From an uncultured Clostridia bacterium (GTDB taxonomy: Bacteria > Bacillota > Clostridia > Saccharofermentanales > Saccharofermentanaceae): a stretch of DNA of 39,096 nt. Made by a program: the position numbers and the translations under genes. The DNA is taken from assembly GCA_947167045.1 (NCBI GenBank), contig CAMVGO010000021.1, positions 1 through 39,096 on the forward strand, written 5' to 3'. Under the pieces are notes generated by a model. That model searched no databases, was not told where the DNA came from, and worked only from the letters and a program-made list of their open reading frames with translations. Below are positions 16,829 to 26,079 of the stretch, piece after piece. The stretch's first letter is position 1; every line of letters starts with the position of its first letter.

Positions 16829-17629
16829 TTAAGCGGTCTTGGCTTCTGCAAGCTCTCTTACCTTATCGAGAGGGAGACCGGTGTACTCTGCAATCTTTTC
16901 CAGGGTAACACCATCTGCGATCATCTTAAGAGCAGTTTCTATCTTGTTCCCATATATGGCTTCGTTTCTCATATCTTCCAAAGAATCAAACATACGCTCA
17001 ACTCCTTTCTCAGACTCCTTGAAGTATCTGACTTTTTCAGATAATTCCTTATAGTTCATGTCTTTTGCTTCCGTGCAGAAGAAATCGCTCATGAGCTTGG
17101 CAAGTGCCGTGTCAGATCCTTTCATCGCACCGTTTACATATATGATATGCTCTCCGTCGTTGAAAGGCAAATAGTCACATTCGGAGATGTATCTATCAAT
17201 GTGGTAGATAGGCTTGTTTAACCCTAGGACATCATTCTCTGTTATGAAGATAACATAACTCTCCCTGATATCCGCCCATTCCTCGCCATGCTCCAGCATG
17301 TTTGAATCGAGCATGCTCGAGTGGTATCGTGCGCGTTTTTTGTCTGCTCCGGCGTCAGCCCGCTGGACTTCAACGTTGTAAAGTGCGCCTTCTTTGTCTG
17401 TTGCAAGTATGTCGAGCCATACATCGCGTCCTTTAAGGTTCTTCATTACTTTCTGTGCCTTGACCTCAGTTACCGTGAGGTCGTCTCTGTCGAGAATGAT
17501 GCTCAAGAGGAGCTGTGCGCCCTCGATGTTGCCGTCGAAGCAAACAGTCATGAAGACGTCGTCGATGAGCCTCAAACCTCTGATCCTCTGCATGATCTCC
17601 TGGTAGTGCTGATCATTGTAATCTGTCAT
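16829..17629 (-). CDS. Rpn family PD-(D/E)XK nuclease / putative transposase
   Basis: A 266-residue protein of the Rpn/PDDEXK transposase-like family. It has DDVFMTVCF near the N-terminus, then the nuclease core GRDVWLDILATD...LYNVEVQ, giving the D...(E)xQ arrangement of these enzymes. After a helical middle it ends in a small HTH-like module (DGVTLEKIAEYTGLPLDKVREL). Rpn proteins are DNA endonucleases that promote recombination and are often near mobile or variable loci. The start is ATG 17629, seven bases after AAGGAGG; a longer frame begins at 17650 but lacks a site. It stands alone, with its own terminator, and the dispersed repeat lies just upstream. Confidence 0.88.
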   Translation of the reverse strand: MTDYNDQHYQEIMQRIRGLRLIDDVFMTVCFDGNIEGAQLLLSIILDRDDLTVTEVKAQKVMKNLKGRDVWLDILATDKEGALYNVEVQRADAGADKKRARYHSSMLDSNMLEHGEEWADIRESYVIFITENDVLGLNKPIYHIDRYISECDYLPFNDGEHIIYVNGAMKGSDTALAKLMSDFFCTEAKDMNYKELSEKVRYFKESEKGVERMFDSLEDMRNEAIYGNKIETALKMIADGVTLEKIAEYTGLPLDKVRELAEAKTA

Positions 17630-17775
17630 AAAAGAAACCTCCTTAAACATTTGATTTTCAAGAGCATATCATAGAGACACTTCCAATAATGGGACTATCA
17701 AAATTAGGGCAAACAAAATTGCGCATTTTGATAAAACACAAAAACGGATTGGCCGCAAAAGTGAACTTTGAGGTA

Positions 17776-18082
17776 GCACCTGCAGGCCTGTCAGTAAAGG
17801 CGCGGCTTGACGCCTTGGCTTGCGCCAGCCTTGACTGCCCGGCCCTATGCAGGTGCTTTATTGGATTGCAAGAGGCGGTGCCCGCCTCCTGCATCAAAGA
17901 TGCCTTGTCGGATCTTGCAAATAGATTTTTCTGTTTCCCGGCGACAAAGTACGACAAGGAACCGACATGAAAACACTAAAGTTTCCTTACAAAAACGACA
18001 ATACCGACACAGTATTACGTAAACCGGCAGGAAATCATACGAACAATCAACAAAAGCCCTGATAAAACCGACACGCAAATAG
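17776..18082 (+). repeat. Structured dispersed repeat, copy 1
   Basis: About 277 bp (17806-18082) match 38819-39096 in inverted orientation, at roughly nine bases in ten. The element starts with a long imperfect hairpin bounded by GCACCTGCA (17776-17784) and TGCAGGTGC (17848-17856). Then come GAGGCGG-TGC-CCGCCTC (17872-17888) and GCATC-AAA-GATGC (17890-17902), followed by a stretch with repeated CGACA motifs. The two short hairpins are identical in both copies. No coding frame is conserved: an indel shifts it. It ends 15 bp from the stop of the ABC transporter gene. Confidence 0.82.
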
Positions 18083-18097
18083 AGTCCTTAATACCTA

Positions 18098-19768
18098 TTA
18101 TTTGCTGTGAAAATCTATCCTCTGATTGCAAATATTTAAGGCTGCCGGACGGTGTGTGATTATGAGCACCGTTCTGTCAGTCATAGCCTTGAGATTATCC
18201 AGCAGCATGCTCTCGGTCGATTCATCCAGTGCGCTCGTCGATTCGTCGAGCATGAGTATCGGGCGGTTGCTGCAGATGGCTCTGGCGATGGCGATCCTCT
18301 GCATCTGCCCTTCAGACAGGCCGGAACCTCTTTCGCCAAGCGGAGTATCAAGGCCTTTAGGCAGTTCTTTAACGAAGTCTTCGGCACAGGCAATGCGCAG
18401 AGAATTCCAGATGGCTTCGTCATCAAAAGACTTGTCGCCGAAGGATACAACTTCGCGTATGGTACCGCTGAACAGCAGGTTTTCCTGGGGAACGTAAGCA
18501 AAGAGCGAGCGCCATTCAGGCGTGAGTGGCGTTTTCGAGCCTTCCTTGCCGACTATCGAGACTTCACCTTTATCGAGTTTGTAAAGCCCCATGAGTATGT
18601 TCATGCAGGTGCTCTTTCCGCAACCGGATTCACCCGTGAATGCGACATAATCGCCTTTGTTTATCGTAAGCGAGAAATCATCAAGCACGTTGTCGTCGTC
18701 ATCGTAGTGGAAATACGCATTCTCGATGCTGATGGCGGTCATGTCCTCGTGATAGTAACGGTTTACTTCTGAAGCGGGAACGGCCTCGCCCTGAAGATCG
18801 GGTTCGAACTTCTCGATCTCCATCATACGCTCGGCACTGGCGACCATGTTGAAGAACTGAGGAAGTCCGTGTGACACTTCTGCCATCGGATAATCGACCT
18901 GGCGCACGAGCTGCAGAATAGCGAGCATGGTACCGTATGTCATAAGTCCGTCGTAGATCCTTATTCCGCAGATCAGCACGGCAATGTAATAACCGACGCG
19001 GACGATGCCGTAGATCCCTGTGGCGCATGTTGCGACGAATCTGGCTCTCCTTAACCGCGCCGATACGATCTTATCGAGCTTTTTGTCTGCAATCGCGGTC
19101 ATCTCATTTTCTTTGGTAAACGTCCTGATGACAGGCATTCCGCTCAATGACTCCGTGAAGAAACTGTAAGCCTCACCTTCGTAGCCCTGTACTTCCTTGT
19201 GATAGTTCTTGAGCCTTGTCCTCAGGAACAAAGACAATCCGACCATGAAAGCACCAAGCGGCACGATTATCCATGCGACTCCCGGCATTATGAGGAACAG
19301 TGATACGACGGCGCAGACGAGCTGTACGATGAGGCCCGCCGTGCTCGGGATTATCGTGGTGATAGCATTGGCAATGACGGCAGAATCCGAATTGATCCTG
19401 GTCATCCACTCACCCGTATGCACCTTTACGACGTCAGGATAAGAACGGCGCAAAAGCTCGCCGAAAGCGCGCTCCCTCAAATGCTTGGTTATCTTTGCGG
19501 TTGGCTTTTCGACGAAATACTGAGCGCACCAGTAGAGCACGATGGCAAGAACGATGAGGCAGCAGACAAACACAGCGCTCGTAACGAGCTTATCCATATC
19601 GTGCGCTACTGCGGCATCGACGATATTGCGCAAAAGGAACGCGAAAACCACGCCTTCGGCGCCCTGAAGGATCTTAACGATGAACAGAAATATAAGATCG
19701 CCCATGGCGGATCTGGACCTTTGGAAGATCCATTTAAGAGTAGATTTTTTAACCTTCTTCTCTTTCAT
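18098..19768 (-). CDS. ABC exporter, fused membrane and ATPase domains
   Basis: A 556-residue half-transporter. Residues ~20-300 hold the six-helix exporter domain and ~345-556 the ATPase: Walker A GESGCGKST (379-387), Q-loop at YVPQEN, signature LSEGQ (484-488, Gly replaced by Glu compared with LSGGQ), Walker B ILMLDE (504-509) and switch His539. It should work as a homodimer exporting a peptide, lipid or lipid-linked product. It is the last gene of the operon that begins at 29800, so the operon product is a plausible substrate. There is no N-terminal peptidase C39 domain, so any leader would need another protease. Confidence 0.9.
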   Translation of the reverse strand: MKEKKVKKSTLKWIFQRSRSAMGDLIFLFIVKILQGAEGVVFAFLLRNIVDAAVAHDMDKLVTSAVFVCCLIVLAIVLYWCAQYFVEKPTAKITKHLRERAFGELLRRSYPDVVKVHTGEWMTRINSDSAVIANAITTIIPSTAGLIVQLVCAVVSLFLIMPGVAWIIVPLGAFMVGLSLFLRTRLKNYHKEVQGYEGEAYSFFTESLSGMPVIRTFTKENEMTAIADKKLDKIVSARLRRARFVATCATGIYGIVRVGYYIAVLICGIRIYDGLMTYGTMLAILQLVRQVDYPMAEVSHGLPQFFNMVASAERMMEIEKFEPDLQGEAVPASEVNRYYHEDMTAISIENAYFHYDDDDNVLDDFSLTINKGDYVAFTGESGCGKSTCMNILMGLYKLDKGEVSIVGKEGSKTPLTPEWRSLFAYVPQENLLFSGTIREVVSFGDKSFDDEAIWNSLRIACAEDFVKELPKGLDTPLGERGSGLSEGQMQRIAIARAICSNRPILMLDESTSALDESTESMLLDNLKAMTDRTVLIITHRPAALNICNQRIDFHSK

Positions 19769-19783
19769 CCTTCAAATCCGCCT

Positions 19784-20863
19784 TTAAGAACCGTATTTCT
19801 TGAGTATCGCAGCGATATCGCAGATCCCGTCGGGACCTTTTGCAGCGATATCCTTCATCAAAAAACGCCTGAGCATTCCTGCTTTTGCGGGAATCTCGAG
19901 CGCGGGCTGTTTAACGTGTTCCCTGTCAGTCTCAAGTATAACAGCACTTTCCTTCATCGAAAGGATCATCTGATAAGATCTGGCAGAACCCGTGATGACG
20001 AGCGATGTTCCCCTGCCGTCGGCAAGTTCGGGAAAGGCTTTTTCGACACCCCAGAAATCGCCTATGACAAAATCGAAAGTCTTGTCTATCGTCGCATAAG
20101 GGCACTGATAGCATGAAGGCCTCAATGACAGTTCTTTAGCATATATCCTGCTGAAAGGATCTGACAGATACTGTACGGTCATTTCGCTGCCGCCGACAAT
20201 GTATGCGACCGTGTGCGCGTCGTCTGCTCTGCGCTTGTCGCGGGAGCAATAAGACGTCAGAGGACCGTTCTTTTCGAGAAACTTCACATAGTCTTTCCAG
20301 AGCGCGGGAGATCCTACACCTCTGCAGACCAACGCAGCATAGTATATTGATGAATCGTCACCGAAATAGCTTCGCACGGCATCGCACTGGCACGGAGTTC
20401 CCGTGAACAGGACGGGACGTCCGTCCTTAACAGCCGTAGAGAGCTGATCGTAGCAGCCACCCAAAGAACTCTGGACATACTTTGGTTTTCTCATCGGAGC
20501 TATGTCTTCAGATACGACGTGAACGACATTAAAATCCTCATCGTAAACAGCTCCGCAGACAATACCGCCAATCTTAAGGATAGCGTCAGCAATGAGCGAG
20601 AACGCGCCTCCCGAAGTACTCTTGTAAAGGACATCTTCAGACAAGGTCCGCACGGCGAAGAAATGCTGTTCACATGGAGAAACGCCTTTACCGGCGGGAC
20701 AGACATCAACACACCTTCCGCATTCCGTGCAGAGGGCAGCGTCAATAACGGGATATGCAAAGCCTTCCGCATCGGCCACCATCTTTATGGCACCCGAAGG
20801 ACAACAGGCACTGCAGGCTTCACAGCCGAAGCATTTCGATCTGTCGGAAAATAATTCAGGCAT
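19784..20863 (-). CDS. FrhB-type coenzyme F420 hydrogenase/dehydrogenase beta-subunit homologue
   Basis: A 359-residue iron-sulfur flavoprotein-like enzyme. Two 4Fe-4S motifs sit at the N-terminus: C11, C14, C17, C21 and C45, C48, C51, C55. The FrhB core follows, with KSTSGGAFS, GAVYDEDF, KPKYVQSS, FTGTPCQCDAVRS, SCYQCPYA and DFVIGDFWG. Such proteins occur next to polysaccharide pyruvyl transferases in Clostridia surface-glycan loci, where their redox role is unclear; F420 itself is not expected here. The start overlaps the pyruvyl transferase stop by eight bases (ATGCCTGA), so I use 20863 rather than the longer open frame. Confidence 0.88.
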   Translation of the reverse strand: MPELFSDRSKCFGCEACSACCPSGAIKMVADAEGFAYPVIDAALCTECGRCVDVCPAGKGVSPCEQHFFAVRTLSEDVLYKSTSGGAFSLIADAILKIGGIVCGAVYDEDFNVVHVVSEDIAPMRKPKYVQSSLGGCYDQLSTAVKDGRPVLFTGTPCQCDAVRSYFGDDSSIYYAALVCRGVGSPALWKDYVKFLEKNGPLTSYCSRDKRRADDAHTVAYIVGGSEMTVQYLSDPFSRIYAKELSLRPSCYQCPYATIDKTFDFVIGDFWGVEKAFPELADGRGTSLVITGSARSYQMILSMKESAVILETDREHVKQPALEIPAKAGMLRRFLMKDIAAKGPDGICDIAAILKKYGS

Positions 20864-21905
20864 TTTCGATAATATCCTTAAGATAATCCATGGAAGACTT
20901 TCTTGAATCACAGATGAGCGATTCGAATTCATCGGAAGAACAAGCCTGGAGCACGCCTGCAAGAGACTTATCCATGCCGAACTTCCTGAGAAGGTCTTCT
21001 ATCCTGCCGTTACGTTTCCCCAGCTCATCCTGGAGCATGTTGATGCACAAAGGCCTTCCGAATATGAGCGAGAACGCACATCCGTGGAACGAATTGGTGA
21101 ACGTTCCCGATGAATGTGAAACGAGTGATACCCAGTCGTTTACGGTGACACCGCTCCAGGCCGGGAACCCGAGCTGAGGCATGAATGCAGCCGTGATGAC
21201 CTTAAGTTCCTTTCCGTCTGCGGCTGCAGCATCTTTCGCTTTCTTATGAAGTCCTGCATCGTACTTGACGAGGAACAGGAGATAGTAATCTTCAGCCGGC
21301 GCGGGCGATGCGACCTCAAGCCAATCCCCGCGTGACAACAATAATGTCGGATCCAATGACACGACGGCATCTTCCCTGCCGCACAGGGACTTCACTATAT
21401 CGAGTCCTGATGCTTCGCGGACGGATATCTTATTGAACCTGGCAAGAGCCTTGCCGGCATAATCCCTGACTTTCTCCGGGAACTCTTCGGCTCCGAAACT
21501 GGCGGCATATGAATTCATCTGCGAAGGCTCGGCAAAAGGCAGAAAATAGCGCTCGTCGACTTCCGGTATCCTCAGATTCCATATCTGGTCGGAACCTGCG
21601 ATAAAGCAGTCGAAGTCTGACGCGATGGTCTTGTAATCATCTTTGGCATAGGGCTTTGAGCACTTAAGGTACTGCTCCCTGAAAGCCTTGAAATGAGCTG
21701 ATCTCACTTCTCCCTCAGCAACTATCTTTTTCGCGAACACGGCCGCGGGACCTGTCAGCGGATAACTGTTCTGCTTAGGGATCTGAGGGAGCGAAACGAA
21801 TTCGCTTTCGGCGCCTAAAGATCCAAGTGTCTGCTGCAGCGCATATGCCTGCAGTACTGCACCGAAATTATCAGATCCGTGAAATGTTACTATTCCGGCT
21901 TTCAA
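20856..21905 (-). CDS. Polysaccharide pyruvyl transferase family protein
   Basis: A 349-residue enzyme of the CsaB/WcaK type, which transfers pyruvate from PEP to a sugar as a ketal, or related sugar modification. Family marks are GIVTFHGSDNFGAVLQAYALQQ at the start, FIAGSDQIWNL, SFGA, VREASGLDIVKSLCG, VSLDPTLLL, FTNSFHGCAFSLIFGRP. The start is TTG 21905, preceded by AGGAG about 11 bases upstream and overlapping the stop of the upstream GT2 gene by four bases (TTGA). The downstream neighbour is the FrhB homologue, its usual partner. Confidence 0.9.
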   Translation of the reverse strand: MKAGIVTFHGSDNFGAVLQAYALQQTLGSLGAESEFVSLPQIPKQNSYPLTGPAAVFAKKIVAEGEVRSAHFKAFREQYLKCSKPYAKDDYKTIASDFDCFIAGSDQIWNLRIPEVDERYFLPFAEPSQMNSYAASFGAEEFPEKVRDYAGKALARFNKISVREASGLDIVKSLCGREDAVVSLDPTLLLSRGDWLEVASPAPAEDYYLLFLVKYDAGLHKKAKDAAAADGKELKVITAAFMPQLGFPAWSGVTVNDWVSLVSHSSGTFTNSFHGCAFSLIFGRPLCINMLQDELGKRNGRIEDLLRKFGMDKSLAGVLQACSSDEFESLICDSRKSSMDYLKDIIENA

Positions 21906-22756
21906 GATTCACCCATCTCCTTTTTGACTCTCATGACCATAGAATACCTTAATTGCTCTATGTTTTTCTTCTTAATTTCTTCGATGACCTTTTTGTACTT
22001 GTCCTGATCGACGTCACAGAAAGGAAGTATCCTTAAGAAAAGGTCGTTAAAACCGTTGATGCGCTCCAAAGTCTGAGTATAGCTCCTGCTCTGACTGGAA
22101 TGCCCGGCTTTTCTCTGATAGTAGTGATGCAGGACTTCGGGAACAAATCCGCAGTCAGTCCTGGATGCCGGCGGCAATAAAAGCTGAAGGTTTTGGCCTT
22201 CGGCTGACAACGGTATCCCGCGGTCAGGATAGCATGAATCGAAAAGAGACATCCTGACCATATAGCAGCCGGCATAACAATAAGTCGTCTGCCATAAAAG
22301 CTGGTCGAAGATATGCTGTTCCTTGCGGTCTTCTTCTTTGGTGCTGCTCCTTATGACAGTATCATTATCACCGTCATAGACAAGTCCGTCATTACGTACC
22401 ATTCCTATATCAGGATGGTCTTTTAGATACAGAACCTTCTTTTCTATGCATTCCTGGAACATGTAATCATCGGAATCACACCAGGTCAGATATTCGCCTT
22501 TTACAAGCTTTAGAGCATCGTTTACTGCCGAAGCCTGCCCTTTATGTTCTGACTCAATGACAGTAACTGATATCCCCTTATCCTGAAATCTGTCAAGATA
22601 AGATCTTATAACACCGACTGAACCGTCAGAAGACCCGTCATCAGACAATATAATCTCCAAAGGTTGCCATGTCTGGGCCAGAATACTGTCGAGGAAACGC
22701 GGAAGGTATTTTTCCGAGTTATAGACAGGGACAATGAGCGAGACGAGGTCTTTCAT
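21902..22756 (-). CDS. GT2 family glycosyltransferase (c)
   Basis: A 284-residue GT-A glycosyltransferase. It starts with SLIVPVYNSEKYLPRFLDSI, with LSDDGSSDGS for nucleotide binding and WCDSDD as the metal-binding DXD. AEGQNLQLLLPP matches the catalytic region of GT2 (usual ED motif replaced by EGQN). It has no membrane helix, so it works in the cytoplasm, probably on a lipid-linked or peptide acceptor. The start ATG overlaps the previous stop by four bases (ATGA). Donor sugar unknown. Confidence 0.88.
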   Translation of the reverse strand: MKDLVSLIVPVYNSEKYLPRFLDSILAQTWQPLEIILSDDGSSDGSVGVIRSYLDRFQDKGISVTVIESEHKGQASAVNDALKLVKGEYLTWCDSDDYMFQECIEKKVLYLKDHPDIGMVRNDGLVYDGDNDTVIRSSTKEEDRKEQHIFDQLLWQTTYCYAGCYMVRMSLFDSCYPDRGIPLSAEGQNLQLLLPPASRTDCGFVPEVLHHYYQRKAGHSSQSRSYTQTLERINGFNDLFLRILPFCDVDQDKYKKVIEEIKKKNIEQLRYSMVMRVKKEMGES

Positions 22757-23421
22757 TTATTGCCCATCCTCTTGCGGAGGAGAGCTGCATAGTTCTTCAT
22801 CTCTTCCCTGCGGTCCGTCCTGCCGGTATTGGTCATGTGTATGCGGCGCTTTAAGACAGTATCTTCAATCTGAACGGTCTTCATGCCGCTCGAACGTAGC
22901 CTTACCATCCAGTCGACTGTCTCACCGCTTGTCATTGAGGGATCGAAAAGCCCGACCTTCTCAAATACAGAACGAGCTATAAGTGATGCGCCCGGAAGGA
23001 TCCCGGAATAAGGTTCAGTGCGTATCTTGATCTTCTTCTCTTCTTCCGGCATGTCCGGCGAATAGAAATCAACAGTCTTACCGAATGAAGCTGCTACGGA
23101 ATCGTCAGCTTCAAAAGGCGCATACAGTTTCAAAAGCGATCCCGGAGCGCTTTTGTCATCAGCATCGAGCATGAAGATAAGATCTCCTGCAGCTTCCTTT
23201 ATGCCTTGGTTCCTTGCGTTCGCGGCTCTCTGTCTGTCCTGGTGCAGGACCTTGCAGCCGAGGCTTTCGGCTATCTCACAAGAACGATCAGTCGAGCCAT
23301 CGTCTATTACGATGATCTCTATATCACCGCCCCAACCCTGTGAAAGTACTGAATTCACAGCTTCTTTTATGTATTTCTCCGCATTATAAACAGGTATTAC
23401 TACTGACAGTTTCTTACTCAT
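22753..23421 (-). CDS. GT2 family glycosyltransferase (b)
   Basis: A 222-residue GT-A glycosyltransferase. It has LSVVIPVYNAEKYIKEAVNSVLSQ, IDDGSTDRS, a long conserved ARNQGIKEAAGDLIFMLDADD with the DXD, and TSGETVDWMVRLR in the catalytic position. Shorter than usual GT2 proteins, with a minimal C-terminus. I use ATG 23421, which overlaps the stop of the upstream gene by eight bases (ATGAGTAA), rather than the open frame from 23439. It is paralogous to the genes on both sides. Substrate unknown. Confidence 0.88.
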   Translation of the reverse strand: MSKKLSVVIPVYNAEKYIKEAVNSVLSQGWGGDIEIIVIDDGSTDRSCEIAESLGCKVLHQDRQRAANARNQGIKEAAGDLIFMLDADDKSAPGSLLKLYAPFEADDSVAASFGKTVDFYSPDMPEEEKKIKIRTEPYSGILPGASLIARSVFEKVGLFDPSMTSGETVDWMVRLRSSGMKTVQIEDTVLKRRIHMTNTGRTDRREEMKNYAALLRKRMGNK

Positions 23422-24124
23422 TCTTATCTCCGGATGCACTCTTGATCTGATTGGCGTGCCTTATGGCATCAGCCATTAAGGATAACATCTCCTTCTGTCC
23501 CGGAGTCTGATGGGACAAAGTGATGTTGCCATCGTGAATACGCCTTCTATATAATACCTCAGGGATCTCATGCGACAGGTCGAGCCCGGCAAACTGCAGG
23601 CGCTTGAGCCATTCAGTATCTTCCCCGTAAGTATATTTCTCGTCGAAAAAGCCGTACTTTTCGAAAACACACTTGCTTATCAGTGCGCTTGCAAGATACG
23701 GATACGAGAGATTTTCCATTACCTTCCTCTGTCTTTCCGTAAGCTGATCTGATGGTATGTCTGTAAAATTTTCATAGTGCGAAAAGACTATCTGACCGGA
23801 AACGTTATCGCACAAATACCGAACCTGCTTTTCGAGCTTTGAAGGAAGCCAGAGATCGTCTGCATCAAGAAATGCAACATAGTCACCTTTGGATTCTTTT
23901 ACTGCAAGATTGCGCGCACATGCGATGCCTTTATGTTCTGACGCAACATAACGTACCTGCGGAAAAGAAGATACTATCTCACCTGTCTTGTCGGTCGAGC
24001 CGTCATCTATAACGATTATCTCAAAAGGAGAAAACGTCTGTGAGAGAACGCTCTCAATTGTCTGCCTGATATAGTTTTCGGCCTGGTAGGCAACGATCAG
24101 GACTGAGATTTTCATATCTGTCAT
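23414..24124 (-). CDS. GT2 family glycosyltransferase (a)
   Basis: A 236-residue GT-A glycosyltransferase, similar in build to gene b. It has SVLIVAYQAENYIRQTIESVLSQTFSP, VIDDGSTDKTGEI, ARNLAVKESKGDYVAFLDADDLW and TYGEDTEWLKRL (ED catalytic motif intact). The start ATG 24124 overlaps the PP-loop gene stop by four bases (ATGA), indicating coupled translation. The three consecutive GT2 enzymes suggest at least a trisaccharide on the operon product, though some may be paralogues with one use. Acceptor unknown. Confidence 0.9.
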   Translation of the reverse strand: MTDMKISVLIVAYQAENYIRQTIESVLSQTFSPFEIIVIDDGSTDKTGEIVSSFPQVRYVASEHKGIACARNLAVKESKGDYVAFLDADDLWLPSKLEKQVRYLCDNVSGQIVFSHYENFTDIPSDQLTERQRKVMENLSYPYLASALISKCVFEKYGFFDEKYTYGEDTEWLKRLQFAGLDLSHEIPEVLYRRRIHDGNITLSHQTPGQKEMLSLMADAIRHANQIKSASGDKNE

Positions 24125-26064
24125 TGACCTGCCTCTCCGGATTGATTCAAAAGTTCATTCCTGTGCTTTTTGGCTGCTGTACGGGCAGCTGATATCATGG
24201 CTCCGATCTGATCGGCACGTTTAGTAATGAGACCTTTTTCTTTTAAGAGCCTGTAACTTTCACCGTCATAATGATGATGCTTCTCTGCGATGGTCCTGCC
24301 GATATAATTGTCGGTATTCTTATGGAAATCTTCTATATCGAAGACTTCTCCGAAACTATCAAGTTTTCCCAATGCATAGAGCGCGGTTATTGTGGGAAGG
24401 CACTTTCCGCACTTACCGCAGTTGGTATCGCGCCTTGCGTATACACAGGGATGAAGATACTTTTGAGCATATTTGAAATCAGAAAGCGACGTGACCTTGC
24501 TTACGCGGTTATAAGTCGCGCCTGAGGAAAAGAATCTTGTCCTTGCAAGGTCTAAGCAGGGCAAGAGGAATTCTTCATAGTATTCGCAGATATTGTCATC
24601 AAAACAAAAGCTCGTATATTCAAATGACGACGAGAAATAATATATCCCGAAGAGCTTTTGCATTGCTATGAGCATTGAGGTAAACCTGAAGACTACTACA
24701 GAGAGATATATCTCGCCCGGGAAGATCCTGTCCAGGTTCGAATTGATGCAGACAACGGGAAGCCCGGTATCTTTGGAGATACCGTTGCTGATGCGCTTAT
24801 TCATTATCCTCAAAGTCTCTTCGTTGTCGTCGCTCTCGAGCGCGCCGCAGTTGACGAGAATGAAATGAGTAAGATCGAATCCCTTGATACCGGAATCCAG
24901 CATCCTCGATATCGTGAACATGCTGTCGACGCCACAGGTGCAGCCTGTTGCGACAGCGCCGGCATTCTCTTTTATGTCATCTGCCTCATCAGCGAAAACA
25001 TTGACCGCATCAAAGCTCTTCATGTTCGCTGAGCATCCAGGGATGAGATATCTTCTGATCTGGAACAAGAGCCTTCTTGAAACGGGCGCCTTACAGATGA
25101 TGTTGCGTCCTTCCTTCATTGCCTTTGGAAGGAATGGGACAACAAACGGATCGAGCCTGTCATCCGTGAAATAACAACCGTATTCATATGATACTTCAAA
25201 CCATACGGGTATTACATCATTTTCGATCCTGACTTCAGCCGTAAGTCTGGTAATTCCGTTTCCGCTTGATATCTGAGGCTTCCCGATGACTATGTCACGT
25301 GAAGAATTTAAGGGCGTTTCACAGCAATCAATGTCATCTCCGGGATCGACATAGAATGAAATATCCTCAGTCTTGAAATTGCCCGTTACAAGAATAGAGA
25401 ACCACTCTTCCCTGTTGACATTAAAGGTATTATCCCAGCCGTCCGAGAACGGTAAAAGATCTCTTTTAAACCTGAACGAAGATATACCCTTCTGCAAAGT
25501 CAGAACGGAAGAGAGCATCCTTATATATTCAGAATGAGGGTCAGATTCAGGAAAGAGCTCGTCAATATTAGAGTTGATAAATGCAAATTTGTCCGCTTCG
25601 CCTTTGCATTTTTCGCAGATATCCTGAAACACATTCCAGTCCTTATAAGCGCCTGATCTTAAGACGACATAAATATCAACTGGATATTCGCAGTCCTGCA
25701 GAGTATAAGACCCTGCAGTTAATGAGGGTTTAGAACTGTATTCGTGGACTGAAGGGATTTCCAGTCTTATATCCTGAAATCCTTTCAAAGCCGCGCTCAT
25801 GGTGGGAATCAGATGTTCCCTGAACTGATATAAAAGCGTTGAAGATATGGGTGTTTCAGATGTTATGGACATCCCGCGCTTCATCGCTTCGGGCAGGAGT
25901 ACACCTACGAAAGGATCGCAGCGTTCGCTAATTAAAAGGTCACGAACTCCTTCATTAAACGAGAACCAGAGCTGGAATGAACGGTCACCGAACCTGATAT
26001 CGGAACAAAGACGGATATCTTCAGTTCCATTCTCGATATAAGGCCGGCCGATCGTGATGTCCAA
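24121..26064 (-). CDS. PP-loop ATPase-like protein with internal duplication; function unknown
   Basis: A 647-residue protein I do not recognise as a named family. Residues 2-~245 and 257-647 repeat each other: ITIGRPYI.../IVIGKPQI, RCDPFVGVLLPEAMKRG/RLDPFVVPFLPKAMKEG, INSNIDELFP/INSNLDRIFP. Only the C-terminal half keeps a PP-loop-like GCTCGVDS (374-381, compare SGGxDS of QueC and asparagine synthetases) and a Cys cluster (C540, C549, C552, C555), which may bind zinc or iron-sulfur. This suggests ATP-dependent activation of a carboxylate or amide formation, with the N-terminal half degenerate. It starts at TTG 26064, eight bases after GGAGG; the first internal ATG is about 60 codons later. 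It follows the PqqD-like gene by 15 bp. Confidence 0.7.
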   Translation of the reverse strand: MDITIGRPYIENGTEDIRLCSDIRFGDRSFQLWFSFNEGVRDLLISERCDPFVGVLLPEAMKRGMSITSETPISSTLLYQFREHLIPTMSAALKGFQDIRLEIPSVHEYSSKPSLTAGSYTLQDCEYPVDIYVVLRSGAYKDWNVFQDICEKCKGEADKFAFINSNIDELFPESDPHSEYIRMLSSVLTLQKGISSFRFKRDLLPFSDGWDNTFNVNREEWFSILVTGNFKTEDISFYVDPGDDIDCCETPLNSSRDIVIGKPQISSGNGITRLTAEVRIENDVIPVWFEVSYEYGCYFTDDRLDPFVVPFLPKAMKEGRNIICKAPVSRRLLFQIRRYLIPGCSANMKSFDAVNVFADEADDIKENAGAVATGCTCGVDSMFTISRMLDSGIKGFDLTHFILVNCGALESDDNEETLRIMNKRISNGISKDTGLPVVCINSNLDRIFPGEIYLSVVVFRFTSMLIAMQKLFGIYYFSSSFEYTSFCFDDNICEYYEEFLLPCLDLARTRFFSSGATYNRVSKVTSLSDFKYAQKYLHPCVYARRDTNCGKCGKCLPTITALYALGKLDSFGEVFDIEDFHKNTDNYIGRTIAEKHHHYDGESYRLLKEKGLITKRADQIGAMISAARTAAKKHRNELLNQSGEAGQ

Positions 26065-26079
26065 GGAAAGATCCTCCGC

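Noticed and set aside
17807..18022. Open frame within dispersed repeat copy 1, with a similar frame at 39095-38781 in copy 2
   Set aside because: The shared protein-like stretch breaks at an indel, differences are not synonymous, and there is no ribosome binding site.
19418..20116. 232-codon open frame on the + strand
   Set aside because: Antisense to the ABC exporter and FrhB genes, spans their junction, and has no recognisable motif.
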